From Pseudomonadota bacterium (lineage in GTDB: Bacteria > Pseudomonadota > Gammaproteobacteria > Pseudomonadales > Azotimanducaceae): a DNA stretch of 6,666 nt. The stretch is from assembly GCA_027621895.1 (NCBI GenBank), contig JAQCAK010000109.1:1-6666 (forward strand), in the 5' to 3' direction. Of this stretch, positions 1 through 5,911 are shown piece after piece (the first letter of the stretch is position 1; each line of letters begins with the position of its first letter). Position numbers and translations under genes: made by a program. A model generated the notes under the pieces. That model was not told the origin of the DNA. It saw nothing but the letters and a program-made list of their open reading frames with translations, and did no database searches.

Positions 1-70
1 TCTTCTCGATCAGGATGGCCTTGACCAGGCTGTAATAGTTGCTGGGTTTGACCCCGTAAAGCTTGACCAT
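1..70 (-). CDS. Glutathione S-transferase, N-terminal fragment (partial)
   Basis: Only the first 23 codons lie in the window; the gene continues past the left edge. The peptide begins MVKLYGVKPSNYYSLVKAIL and runs on to IEK. This is the usual first strand and helix of a GST thioredoxin-fold domain: a short hydrophobic strand (VKLYG), then a Ser/Asn/Tyr-containing turn and helix 1, where GSTs place the residue that activates glutathione. Family knowledge suggests a cytosolic enzyme conjugating glutathione to electrophiles, but subclass and substrate cannot be judged from this much. The ATG at 70-68 is preceded by GGGA at a workable distance. The gene is divergent from the CDF transporter, with 67 bp between the start codons. 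The family call rests on a short peptide, so it is moderately secure. Confidence 0.7.
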   Translation of the reverse strand, partial: MVKLYGVKPSNYYSLVKAILIEK

Positions 71-137
71 GTTATCAATCCCGTGAGTTTCGACATTTGA
101 AGAGTGTAGAATAAGCGCTCACCTGAGGAAGTCCAAG
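71..137. promoter_or_regulatory. Divergent GST/CDF intergenic region with back-to-back promoter-like hexamers
   Basis: This region separates the GST start (70, minus) from the CDF start (138, plus). On the plus strand TAGAAT (107-112) matches a sigma-70 -10 box at 5 of 6 positions, but no good -35 box lies at normal spacing. On the minus strand TTGGAC (complement of 131-136) and TATTCT (complement of 108-113) are spaced exactly 17 bp. The two -10-like elements overlap, so the two promoters could compete. The CDF gene has a good ribosome binding site, GAGGAAG, at about 125-131. No clear operator palindrome is visible. The promoter calls are by eye only. Confidence 0.35.
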
Positions 138-755
138 ATGGCGGATTGCTGCGAAAAAGAGATGGATGTGACGGCCCTGGAGGCCGGCCAGAGAAAGGTG
201 CTGCTGCTGGTGATGATCATCAATTTCTGTACCTTCGGTGGGATGGTTATCGCCTCCTGGCTCAGTCAGTCCTCGGCGCTGCTGTCCGGTACCCTGGATA
301 ACCTTGGCGATGCATTGACCTACGCCCTGAGTCTGGCGGTGGTCGGTGCCGGTGTCATGGCGAAAGCCAAAGTCGCCGTGTTCAAGGGACTCCTGATTGG
401 TCTTGCGGCGCTTGGGGTAGCCATACAGATTATCTGGCGCCTGTATCACCTGGACATGCCGCTGGTCACGACCATGGGGATTGCGGCGATTCTCAATCTG
501 CTTGCCAATGGTCTTTGCCTGATGCTGCTCACACCCCACAGGCATGATGATGTAAACATGTCATCGGTCTGGGAATGCTCGCGAAATGATGTCTTTGAAG
601 GTTTGGCGGTCATCGCCACGGCCGGGCTGGTCTGGCTGACCCAATCAGGTATTCCTGATGTACTGGTGGCAACCCTGTTGCTGGCGATGTTCTGTCGATC
701 GGCGTTTCGCGTCATGAGTTCGGGTATCGCTGAATACCAGACTGCGCGGGCGTGA
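138..755 (+). CDS. Cation diffusion facilitator (CDF) family transporter, short form
   Basis: A 205-residue inner-membrane protein with about six hydrophobic segments (near residues 20-42, 47-70, 82-100, 108-131, 152-168 and 172-190) and no cytoplasmic C-terminal domain. That makes it far shorter than typical CDF exporters of about 300 residues. CDF proteins usually exchange divalent metal (Zn, Cd, Co, Fe) for protons. The second segment carries D54-x3-D58, and the fifth carries C147-x3-D151 (ECSRND), the two half-sites of the family's metal site. Cys rather than His at the TM5 position is, as I recall, a feature of this short subfamily. A Cys pair (C4, C5) near the N-terminus and HRHDD at 134-138 are extra candidate metal ligands. 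The ATG follows a strong GAGGAAG site. It ends 20 bp from the convergent NUDIX tail. The metal is unknown. Confidence 0.85.
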   Translation: MADCCEKEMDVTALEAGQRKVLLLVMIINFCTFGGMVIASWLSQSSALLSGTLDNLGDALTYALSLAVVGAGVMAKAKVAVFKGLLIGLAALGVAIQIIWRLYHLDMPLVTTMGIAAILNLLANGLCLMLLTPHRHDDVNMSSVWECSRNDVFEGLAVIATAGLVWLTQSGIPDVLVATLLLAMFCRSAFRVMSSGIAEYQTARA

Positions 756-775
756 TCTTCCGGTCTGGCACCCGA

Positions 776-884
776 TCAGTCGAATACGACCGGTAACGCC
801 GGATTTCTGAAATGCTCGAACGCCAGCTGAATGTGACGCTCAATCGTTCTGCCCTGCGACAGTGCAGGCAGTGCGTCCAGGAAA
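776..884 (-). other. Out-of-frame C-terminal tail of the NUDIX hydrolase
   Basis: In the frame offset from the upstream NUDIX gene, this stretch encodes FLDALPALSQGRTIERHIQL, continuing to AFEHFRNPALPVVFD and a TGA at 778-776. The pattern LDALPxLSxGR, followed by a helix and a short Pro-rich end, is how proteins of this NUDIX subfamily normally finish. The in-frame end of the upstream gene (PGRTACTVAGQND) has no such character. The shift maps to a run of four A on the plus strand (882-885; TTTT in the coding strand). One base too many, or two missing, would restore one protein of about 208-209 residues. It could be a sequencing or assembly error, a real inactivating mutation, or, less likely, +1 recoding. 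Confidence 0.75.
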
Positions 885-1403
885 ATAGCGTGCGTCCAGG
901 GTCTCACTGCCTGCTGAAGGCTGCTGCTGACCCGGCCCCGTCTCTGAACACAGAAAGTAGAACTTGTAGAAGTCGCGCACGTCCTGCCGGTACTCATGTT
1001 TTGCTTTATGGAACACGCCGATCAGCCTGTCGACGCTCACTTCAATGCAGGCTTCTTCCCTGACTTCCTTGCGGGTGTTTTCCGCGGCGGATAGACCCAC
1101 GTCCGCGTATCCTCCAGGCAGTGTCCACAGTTGATCGATTTTTTCGCGAACCAGCAGGACCTGGTCGTTGCGGATGACGGCAGCCCGGACATCGATCTTC
1201 GGCGTTGCGTAACCCTTGGCAAAATCGGGGAACAGACCTTGCAGCCTGGCCAGCGGAACCTGTCCCAGGTCAGAGATCATGGCAGCAGCGATATCGGCTA
1301 TCTCCTGGTAGCGCTCCCGGTCGAAATCCGATTCTCCGAAATGCAGGCCTGTCGAGGCCAGGGCATGCAGTCGCTTGGCCCGGGTCAGCCAGGTGTCCTC
1401 CAT
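840..1403 (-). CDS. NUDIX hydrolase with N-terminal helical domain, C-terminus frameshifted
   Basis: As read, 187 residues. Residues 1-65 form the charged helical N-terminal extension of the NUDIX_N type. The NUDIX fold follows, with KIDVRAAVIRNDQVLLV (69-85) and the LPGGYADVG loop leading into the box at 98-120. The metal-binding glutamates are kept (KEVREE, E113, E116, E117). The box differs from the consensus GX5EX7REUXEEXGU at L104 (usually E), K112 (usually R) and C119 (usually G). Such enzymes cleave nucleoside diphosphates linked to another group; the substrate is not predictable here. The reading ends at TGA 842-840, but after ETLDARYF (167-174) the expected tail continues in another frame to 776. 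The ATG at 1403-1401 lies 4 bp after the SRPBCC stop, with GGAG upstream overlapping that stop, so it is the last gene of the operon. Function is doubtful unless the frameshift is an artefact. Confidence 0.8.
   Translation of the reverse strand: MEDTWLTRAKRLHALASTGLHFGESDFDRERYQEIADIAAAMISDLGQVPLARLQGLFPDFAKGYATPKIDVRAAVIRNDQVLLVREKIDQLWTLPGGYADVGLSAAENTRKEVREEACIEVSVDRLIGVFHKAKHEYRQDVRDFYKFYFLCSETGPGQQQPSAGSETLDARYFPGRTACTVAGQND
871..900. repeat. 11-bp direct repeat flanking the NUDIX frameshift
   Basis: GTGCGTCCAGG occurs at 871-881 and again at 890-900, with a 19-bp period. The A4 run (882-885) where the NUDIX frame breaks lies between the copies. Because 19 is one more than a multiple of three, removing one repeat plus the spacer would join the two frames and give SETLDALPALS. 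The repeat is short and may be chance, since LDA is encoded in both copies. Confidence 0.5.
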
Positions 1404-1407
1404 CAGG

Positions 1408-1950
1408 TCACTCCGCCCGGGGTCTCTCGACGGTCAGTCGCTGAACCAGCGCATTCAGCTGCTGGGTCTGGACTGCATCGACCACGGGCGCCAGTGACTC
1501 CAGGCCACCTGGTGCATAGCCGGATACGTTATAGATCTGCACGATTCGTGTTCCCTGGTCGATAGGCTCGAACTTCCAGCTCATTCCGCCGTGCAGGCCC
1601 ATCAGTTGCAGTGGCCCCAGGCCACCGGTCATCCGGACTTCGGAACCAGGATTGACGAATGTGACCAGCATGTGCAAAACCTCCTGATCGCCATTTTTCT
1701 CGCAGAAACAACCGCCAGCGTGAGGGTCGATGGAAAAGTTCTCGGATTTGCCGAACCAGGAATGACTGGCGACCCACCATTCTCCCACTCGGATAAACTG
1801 CTGGTACGCGGTTGCTGGTTCGACAGGCACCTCTGCGGTGATACGGAGGTTGAAGCCGCCGGGTCCCTGGTTCAGCACCTCGGCCCTTGAGACCGAGGCT
1901 ACGATAAAGAGCAGCATCAGCAGGAAAGTTTTCGCGATATTTTTCATCAT
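1408..1950 (-). CDS. Secreted SRPBCC (START-like) domain protein
   Basis: 180 residues. The N-terminus is a clear Sec signal peptide: MMKN with Lys, a hydrophobic core at about 8-20 (TFLLMLLFIVASV), and a likely cleavage after SRA (residue 23). The mature part (about 30-172) matches an SRPBCC/polyketide-cyclase-like family seen in many proteobacteria: VPVEPATAYQQFIRVGEWW, HSWFG, then AGGCFCE, LGPLQLMGLHGGMSWKFEP and GYAPGGLE. The fold forms a hydrophobic cavity that commonly binds lipids or other hydrophobic ligands; no catalytic residues can be assigned. Export to the periplasm is the main inference beyond the family call. ATG at 1950 overlaps the TGA of the phosphatase-like gene (ATGA) and has GGAG at good spacing, so translation is probably coupled. 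A second ATG at 1947 directly follows. A longer reading upstream to 2001 lacks the signal-peptide geometry and is rejected. Confidence 0.85.
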   Translation of the reverse strand: MMKNIAKTFLLMLLFIVASVSRAEVLNQGPGGFNLRITAEVPVEPATAYQQFIRVGEWWVASHSWFGKSENFSIDPHAGGCFCEKNGDQEVLHMLVTFVNPGSEVRMTGGLGPLQLMGLHGGMSWKFEPIDQGTRIVQIYNVSGYAPGGLESLAPVVDAVQTQQLNALVQRLTVERPRAE

Positions 1951-2387
1951 AGCTCGATCTCCATGAATGCCTGCCAGGCTGGATCCATCTTGTTCCGCCA
2001 TTTCTGCATGAGAGGTGAGCTGGCGGATTCTTCATCGAATCCTCTTCGATGAGTCAGGTACTGGTACATGAACGCGGAGGCCCTCGCATTGACAGCGCAA
2101 TGCACCCAGACCTTTTTCTTCTGAAGCACGTCCATGATGCCGACGAATTCTTCCAGGTGCTCTCTCTCAGGTTCCTCGAACGGTACCGGGATGTTGATAT
2201 AGTGCATGCCAAGTGAAGCGACGATGCTGCCTTCCTCGGCGATGGCGTTCTCGGAATCGTGCATGGCAAGATTGATGACGACCTCGTAGTTATCGTCAGC
2301 GATAGCGAACAGCTGGGCACGATCCGGTTGACCGGATGATGCAATCAGGTCGGTGAACTGATGGTAGTTGACCGGTGGATTTTTCAT
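1947..2387 (-). CDS. Small protein tyrosine phosphatase-like protein (variant P-loop)
   Basis: 146 residues, cytoplasmic, a single compact domain. The N-terminal part (DLIASSGQP, 13-21; YEVVINLAMHDSENAI, 34-49) and LGMHYINIPVPFEEP (59-73) resemble the tyrosine/dual-specificity phosphatase-like fold, related to the DUF442-type phosphatases. The active-site strand and loop is VWVHCAVNARASAF (93-106). It has HC but reads C97-x4-R102-A-S, one residue shorter than the canonical HCx5R(S/T), and lacks the usual loop glycine. I recall a bacterial family with a similar HCAxNxRxSAF loop, so this looks like a family trait rather than damage. Whether it hydrolyses phosphoesters is open. The gene starts 11 bp after the CoA-transferase stop and overlaps the SRPBCC start by 4 bp. 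Its role in the operon is unknown; control of the pathway or a house-cleaning activity would both fit. Confidence 0.75.
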   Translation of the reverse strand: MKNPPVNYHQFTDLIASSGQPDRAQLFAIADDNYEVVINLAMHDSENAIAEEGSIVASLGMHYINIPVPFEEPEREHLEEFVGIMDVLQKKKVWVHCAVNARASAFMYQYLTHRRGFDEESASSPLMQKWRNKMDPAWQAFMEIEL

Positions 2388-2398
2388 CTGTGTTCCCG

Positions 2399-3595
2399 TC
2401 AGATAGTGCCGGCTGCGCGCAGGCGATCAATGTCCGGACCGGTATATCCGATCCGTTTGAGTATTCTGTCTGTATCAGCCCCCAGCAGGGGTGGCCCGGA
2501 TGTTGTCTGAGGTCCGTCCACATTCGTCACATACCCAGCCTGTGCCACGGTGACATCGCCGTCCTCGGGGTAGGGTGAGGGCAGGGTCACAAAAGCGTTC
2601 CTTCCCTCGAACTGCGGATCTCCTGCCACATCAGCCAGTGCCTTGATTTCAGCCACAGGAATGCCAGTGTGCCTCAGCCGGTTTATCCATTCCCCGGTTG
2701 ATCGGGTTTTAAGGACTTTGCTGATGGCGGTGATAATGGCCTCGGGATGCTGCAGTCTCGCGTTCGGCGAGCTGTACTCGGGCTGCGCAAGCATGTCGGA
2801 CAGGCCCAGTTCGCCGAACAGTGTTTCAACCTGGTGCTGCTGCAGCGCAGTAATCTGGATGTACCCATCCCGGGTAGGATAGGTATCAGCGGTGGGTTGT
2901 CCGGTTGGTGAGCCGTTGCCTTTCAGGCCGACCAGCTTGCCCTGGTTCAGGTAGTTGCTGAACTGGGCGGCCTGCATGATCACGGCAGTGTCCATCATCG
3001 AGACGTCAAGGAACTGGCCCTGGCCTGTTTTTGCCTTTCGGTGCAATGCCGCGGAAATGGCAAAGGCTGCATTGAGTGCGGTGGACATGTCCACAGGCAT
3101 ATATCCCGTTCGGGTTGGCCCCGTTGCCGGGTGACCCGTCTGTGACATCATGCCGCTGGCAGCCTGGATCGCACCATCGTAGGCCGCTTCATTTGCCTTC
3201 GGTCCGGTCTGTCCATATCCGGTAATGGCGCAGTAGATCAGGTCGGGTTTAATTGCGCTGAGAGCCTCGTAATCGAGTCCCCTCCGTTTCATCGTACCGG
3301 TCCTGAAATTCTCGACCACCACATCCGCGTCTGCGACCAGTCGGCGAACGATCTCCGCTGCGGCCTCGTCCTTCAGATTCAGGGTCATGCTCTGCTTGTT
3401 CAGGTTGACGGTCATGAACGCCGCAGACATCAGTGGATTGTCAGTCTCGTTCATCAGTTGGCGGGTCTGGTCTCCCATGCCGGGCTGTTCGATTTTGATG
3501 ACTTCTGCACCAAGCAGCGCGAGCTGCATGACAGCGAATGGCCCGGCAAGCACCTGGGTCAAGTCGAGAATGCGAATGCCCTCGAAGGCTCTCAT
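2399..3595 (-). CDS. CaiB/BaiF family III CoA-transferase
   Basis: 398 residues from the ATG at 3595, close to CaiB and formyl-CoA transferase length. Such enzymes move CoA between carboxylic acids through an enzyme-bound aspartyl anhydride. The N-terminal pattern is typical: GIRILDLTQVLAGP, LGAEVIKIEQPGMGD, then NKQSMTLNLK and VVENFRTGTMKRRGLDY. The catalytic Asp is in YMPVDMSTALN and falls at residue 169 with this start, the same number as in formyl-CoA transferase. The racemase branch (AMACR/MCR) has a catalytic His where this protein has Tyr139 (AAYDGAIQA), so a transferase is favoured over a racemase. The C-terminal lobe ends with PPLLGADTDRIL. The ATG at 3595 fits the family N-terminus better than a TTG at 3637, which would overlap the SDR gene. 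It lies 16 bp after the SDR stop. Donor and acceptor acids are unknown. Confidence 0.9.
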   Translation of the reverse strand: MRAFEGIRILDLTQVLAGPFAVMQLALLGAEVIKIEQPGMGDQTRQLMNETDNPLMSAAFMTVNLNKQSMTLNLKDEAAAEIVRRLVADADVVVENFRTGTMKRRGLDYEALSAIKPDLIYCAITGYGQTGPKANEAAYDGAIQAASGMMSQTGHPATGPTRTGYMPVDMSTALNAAFAISAALHRKAKTGQGQFLDVSMMDTAVIMQAAQFSNYLNQGKLVGLKGNGSPTGQPTADTYPTRDGYIQITALQQHQVETLFGELGLSDMLAQPEYSSPNARLQHPEAIITAISKVLKTRSTGEWINRLRHTGIPVAEIKALADVAGDPQFEGRNAFVTLPSPYPEDGDVTVAQAGYVTNVDGPQTTSGPPLLGADTDRILKRIGYTGPDIDRLRAAGTI

Positions 3596-3611
3596 GTGGG
3601 TATTCTGCCTC

Positions 3612-4394
3612 TCAGAAGTTGGCGTAGCCGCCGTCAATGAGATAGGTTTCTGCCGTGTGATAGTTGCTGGCGTTGCTCATGATGTAGACCGCGATGCCGG
3701 CAAAGTCTTCCGGTTGGCCCCAGCGTCGCATGGGTATGCGTGGCATCACATTGTCGACGAAACGATCCCAGTTAAAAGAAGCCTCTGTCATGTCGGTTTC
3801 GATCCAGCCCGGCAGAATGGTGTGTGCCGTGACGCCATAGCGAGCATATTCAACCGCCAGCGCCTTGGCCATGGTGATCAGCCCGCCCTTGGTCGCGGCA
3901 TAGTGTTCGCCCTTGGCCTGGCCTGACACGGCTGCCAGGCTTGAAGTGCCAATCAGCCTGCCAAATTTGTCACCTGCCTCTGCGCGTTCGCGCATATGTG
4001 TTGCGGCGCAGCGGAAGGTATAGAAGACACCATCAAGATTGACCTTCATGATTCGATCCCACTCTGCGGTGGTCATCTGGTCGAAGGAATCCGCACGCCC
4101 ACCGACACCAGCATTGGCGAAGCAGCCATCAACTCGACCATGGGTTGCCAGGGTCTGCTTGAAGCATGACTTCACGGCTGCCTCATCAGATACATCGCAT
4201 TGCAGTGCGGAGACTCTGGGGCCGTACGCTTTTAGCACCTCAAGGGCCCGGGCGTTTTTCTCGGTATTCGTGCCCCAGATTGCAACCTCGCAACCCTGTG
4301 ATGCCAGACCCTCTGCCATGCCGAGTCCAATACCGCCGTTGCCACCGGTGATCAGGGCTACACGGCCGGTCAGATCGAACAGGTTCTTAATCAT
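3612..4394 (-). CDS. Short-chain dehydrogenase/reductase (SDR), classical type
   Basis: 260 residues, the usual length of a classical SDR; cytoplasmic NAD(P)(H)-dependent alcohol/ketone oxidoreductase. Features in order: cofactor loop TGGNGGIG (16-23), CDVSD with D67 near the adenine, NAG (94-96), KVN with N119, catalytic Ser in GTSS (151-152), YAATK with Y165 and K169, and the PG turn (195-196). The end of strand 2 reads IWGTNTEKN without the Asp that marks NAD specificity, so cofactor preference is unclear. The C-terminus LIDGGYANF is typical. The start at ATG 4394 overlaps the synthetase TGA as ATGA, with GGGAAG just upstream. An in-frame ATG at 4490 would add 32 unrelated residues inside the synthetase gene and is rejected. 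In this operon it probably oxidises a hydroxyacyl-CoA or a ring or side-chain hydroxyl, which is inference. Confidence 0.92.
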   Translation of the reverse strand: MIKNLFDLTGRVALITGGNGGIGLGMAEGLASQGCEVAIWGTNTEKNARALEVLKAYGPRVSALQCDVSDEAAVKSCFKQTLATHGRVDGCFANAGVGGRADSFDQMTTAEWDRIMKVNLDGVFYTFRCAATHMRERAEAGDKFGRLIGTSSLAAVSGQAKGEHYAATKGGLITMAKALAVEYARYGVTAHTILPGWIETDMTEASFNWDRFVDNVMPRIPMRRWGQPEDFAGIAVYIMSNASNYHTAETYLIDGGYANF

Positions 4395-5911
4395 GATGCT
4401 TCCCAGTATTTGTCCTTGAGTAGTCGTTTGTACAATTTGCCTGTTGGATGCCTTGGCAGGGCTTCCATGAAGTCGATGGTCCTGGGGCATTTGATATGTG
4501 AGATCTTCTCGCGCGCATAGGCGATCAGTTCTGCTTCCAGCGCCGGTCCTGCATCCGCCATGTCAACGGGCTGTACGACTGCCTTCACTTCTTCACCGAA
4601 TTCTTCGTTGGGAATGCCGAATACCGCCACATCCATGACCCGGGGATGTGTAATGAGTGCGTTCTCGGTTTCCTGCGGATAGATATTCACGCCACCTGAA
4701 ATGATCATGAAAGACTTTCGGTCTGTCAGGTATAGATATCCGTCTTCATCCAGGTAGCCGATGTCCCCCAGGGTTGTCCAGCCTTCCTGGGAGCGGCTTG
4801 CGCTGGTTTTGGTCTCGTCTCCCAGGTATTCGAATTTTCCGCCGCCTTCAAAGTAGACGCCGCCTGCTTCACCTGTCGGCAGTTCTTTGCCGTCGTCATC
4901 CAGGATATGAACCTTGCATTCCGCCGAGGGCCGGCCGACAGAACCCTTGTGCTGCAGCCATTCTTCCGAAGTGATTGTTGTCGACCCGTTACCTTCGGTG
5001 CCCGCGTAGTACTCGTAAATAATAGGCCCCCACCAGTCGATCATCTGTTCCTTGACGGTCACCGGACAGGGTGCCGCCGCATGGATCGCAACCCGATGCG
5101 AGTCCAGCCGATAGCGGTGCCTGACATCTTCAGGCAGCTTCAGCATTCTGACAAACATGGTGGGTACCCACTGGCTGTGGGTGACCCGGTGTCTTTCTAT
5201 CAGTTCCAGGGCTCTTTCTGAATCATAGTGCTCCATCACCACACAGACACCACCATCTCTCAAGACGGTCATGGTGAAGCCCAGTGGGGCTGCGTGATAC
5301 AGAGGGGCAGGCGACAGGTAGACGGAGTCTTCATTGAACCCATAGCGGGTGGTTCTGGACAGATACACCGGGTCCGGTTCTCCCCAGGCCATGGTCGGCA
5401 GCGGTTTTTTCACTCCCTTGGGCCGGCCGGTGGTTCCTGATGAATACAGCAGGCTCTGGCCGTAGGACTGATCGCTGATCTGTGTTGTCGGCTGTTCCCG
5501 GATTGCAGCTTCGAAGGATTCGGCGCCCGCGGTTGTGCCGTCAACCATGTAGCAGTTCGGATTGTTGCGCAGCTTTTCCCGAAACCCATGGAACGTCTCA
5601 GTCAGGTGAGCAGAAGTGATCAGAACCTTCGCACCACAGTCGTTAATGATGTATTCCACCTCGTCTGCCTGCAGTCGATAGCTGATGGCGGTGAAATACA
5701 GGCCTGATCGCATGGCGCCCCAGCAGATCTTGAAGAAGGCGGGATGGTTTTCCAGGCAGAGTGCAATTGAGTCTCCACGCTGAAGGCCGAGCGAGCGAAA
5801 CAGGTGGGCAATCCGGTTCGAATCATCTTCGAGTTCGCCGTAGCTGATAGTCTGTCCGGATTCCGCCATGACGTATGCGGTTTTATCTCGTTGGTAATGA
5901 CCTGGATACAT
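4391..5911 (-). CDS. Acyl-CoA synthetase (AMP-forming, ANL superfamily)
   Basis: 506 residues; activates a carboxylic acid with ATP and CoA through an acyl-AMP. Motifs in order: P-loop SSGTTGRPKG (157-166), APLYHAAPLG (about 202-211), YYAGTEGNG (301-309), TLGDIGYLDEDGYLYLTDR (380-398, with D383 and R398 for the ribose), SGGVNIYPQETE (405-416), and the C-terminal lobe PTGK with catalytic Lys492. There is no signal peptide or membrane segment. It begins MYPGHYQRDKTAYVM, as do many synthetases of the FadD3/long-chain-ligase-like group, and AAGG-type spacing upstream of ATG 5911 (AAGG, then 9 bp) supports this start. A TTG at 5977 would add 22 residues without a ribosome binding site. It is the first gene of the operon, divergent from the PhyH gene, and overlaps the SDR by 4 bp. 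Substrate class is not predictable; the company of PhyH and a CoA-transferase suggests a branched or cyclic acid. Confidence 0.93.
   Translation of the reverse strand: MYPGHYQRDKTAYVMAESGQTISYGELEDDSNRIAHLFRSLGLQRGDSIALCLENHPAFFKICWGAMRSGLYFTAISYRLQADEVEYIINDCGAKVLITSAHLTETFHGFREKLRNNPNCYMVDGTTAGAESFEAAIREQPTTQISDQSYGQSLLYSSGTTGRPKGVKKPLPTMAWGEPDPVYLSRTTRYGFNEDSVYLSPAPLYHAAPLGFTMTVLRDGGVCVVMEHYDSERALELIERHRVTHSQWVPTMFVRMLKLPEDVRHRYRLDSHRVAIHAAAPCPVTVKEQMIDWWGPIIYEYYAGTEGNGSTTITSEEWLQHKGSVGRPSAECKVHILDDDGKELPTGEAGGVYFEGGGKFEYLGDETKTSASRSQEGWTTLGDIGYLDEDGYLYLTDRKSFMIISGGVNIYPQETENALITHPRVMDVAVFGIPNEEFGEEVKAVVQPVDMADAGPALEAELIAYAREKISHIKCPRTIDFMEALPRHPTGKLYKRLLKDKYWEAS

Noticed and set aside
760..793. 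Inverted repeat CCGGTC/GACCGG as a bidirectional terminator between the convergent genes
   Set aside because: The loop is 22 bases, there is no T run on either side, and the right arm lies inside the NUDIX tail coding region.
1131..1565. Long plus-strand open frame opposite the NUDIX and SRPBCC genes
   Set aside because: Its translation has no recognisable domain and is antisense to two well-supported genes; such frames are common in GC-rich DNA.
3596..3637. N-terminal extension of the CoA-transferase to a TTG at 3637
   Set aside because: It would overlap the SDR gene by 26 bp and add residues not typical of the family; the ATG at 3595 places MRAFEGIRILDL at the expected start and the nucleophile at Asp169.
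4395..4490. N-terminal extension of the SDR to an ATG at 4490
   Set aside because: The extra 32 residues read through the synthetase coding region and have no SDR character; the ATGA start at 4394 has a good ribosome binding site.
4907..5221. Plus-strand open frame inside the synthetase gene
   Set aside because: It is antisense to conserved synthetase motifs, is Arg/Pro-rich without domain features and has no supporting ribosome binding site.
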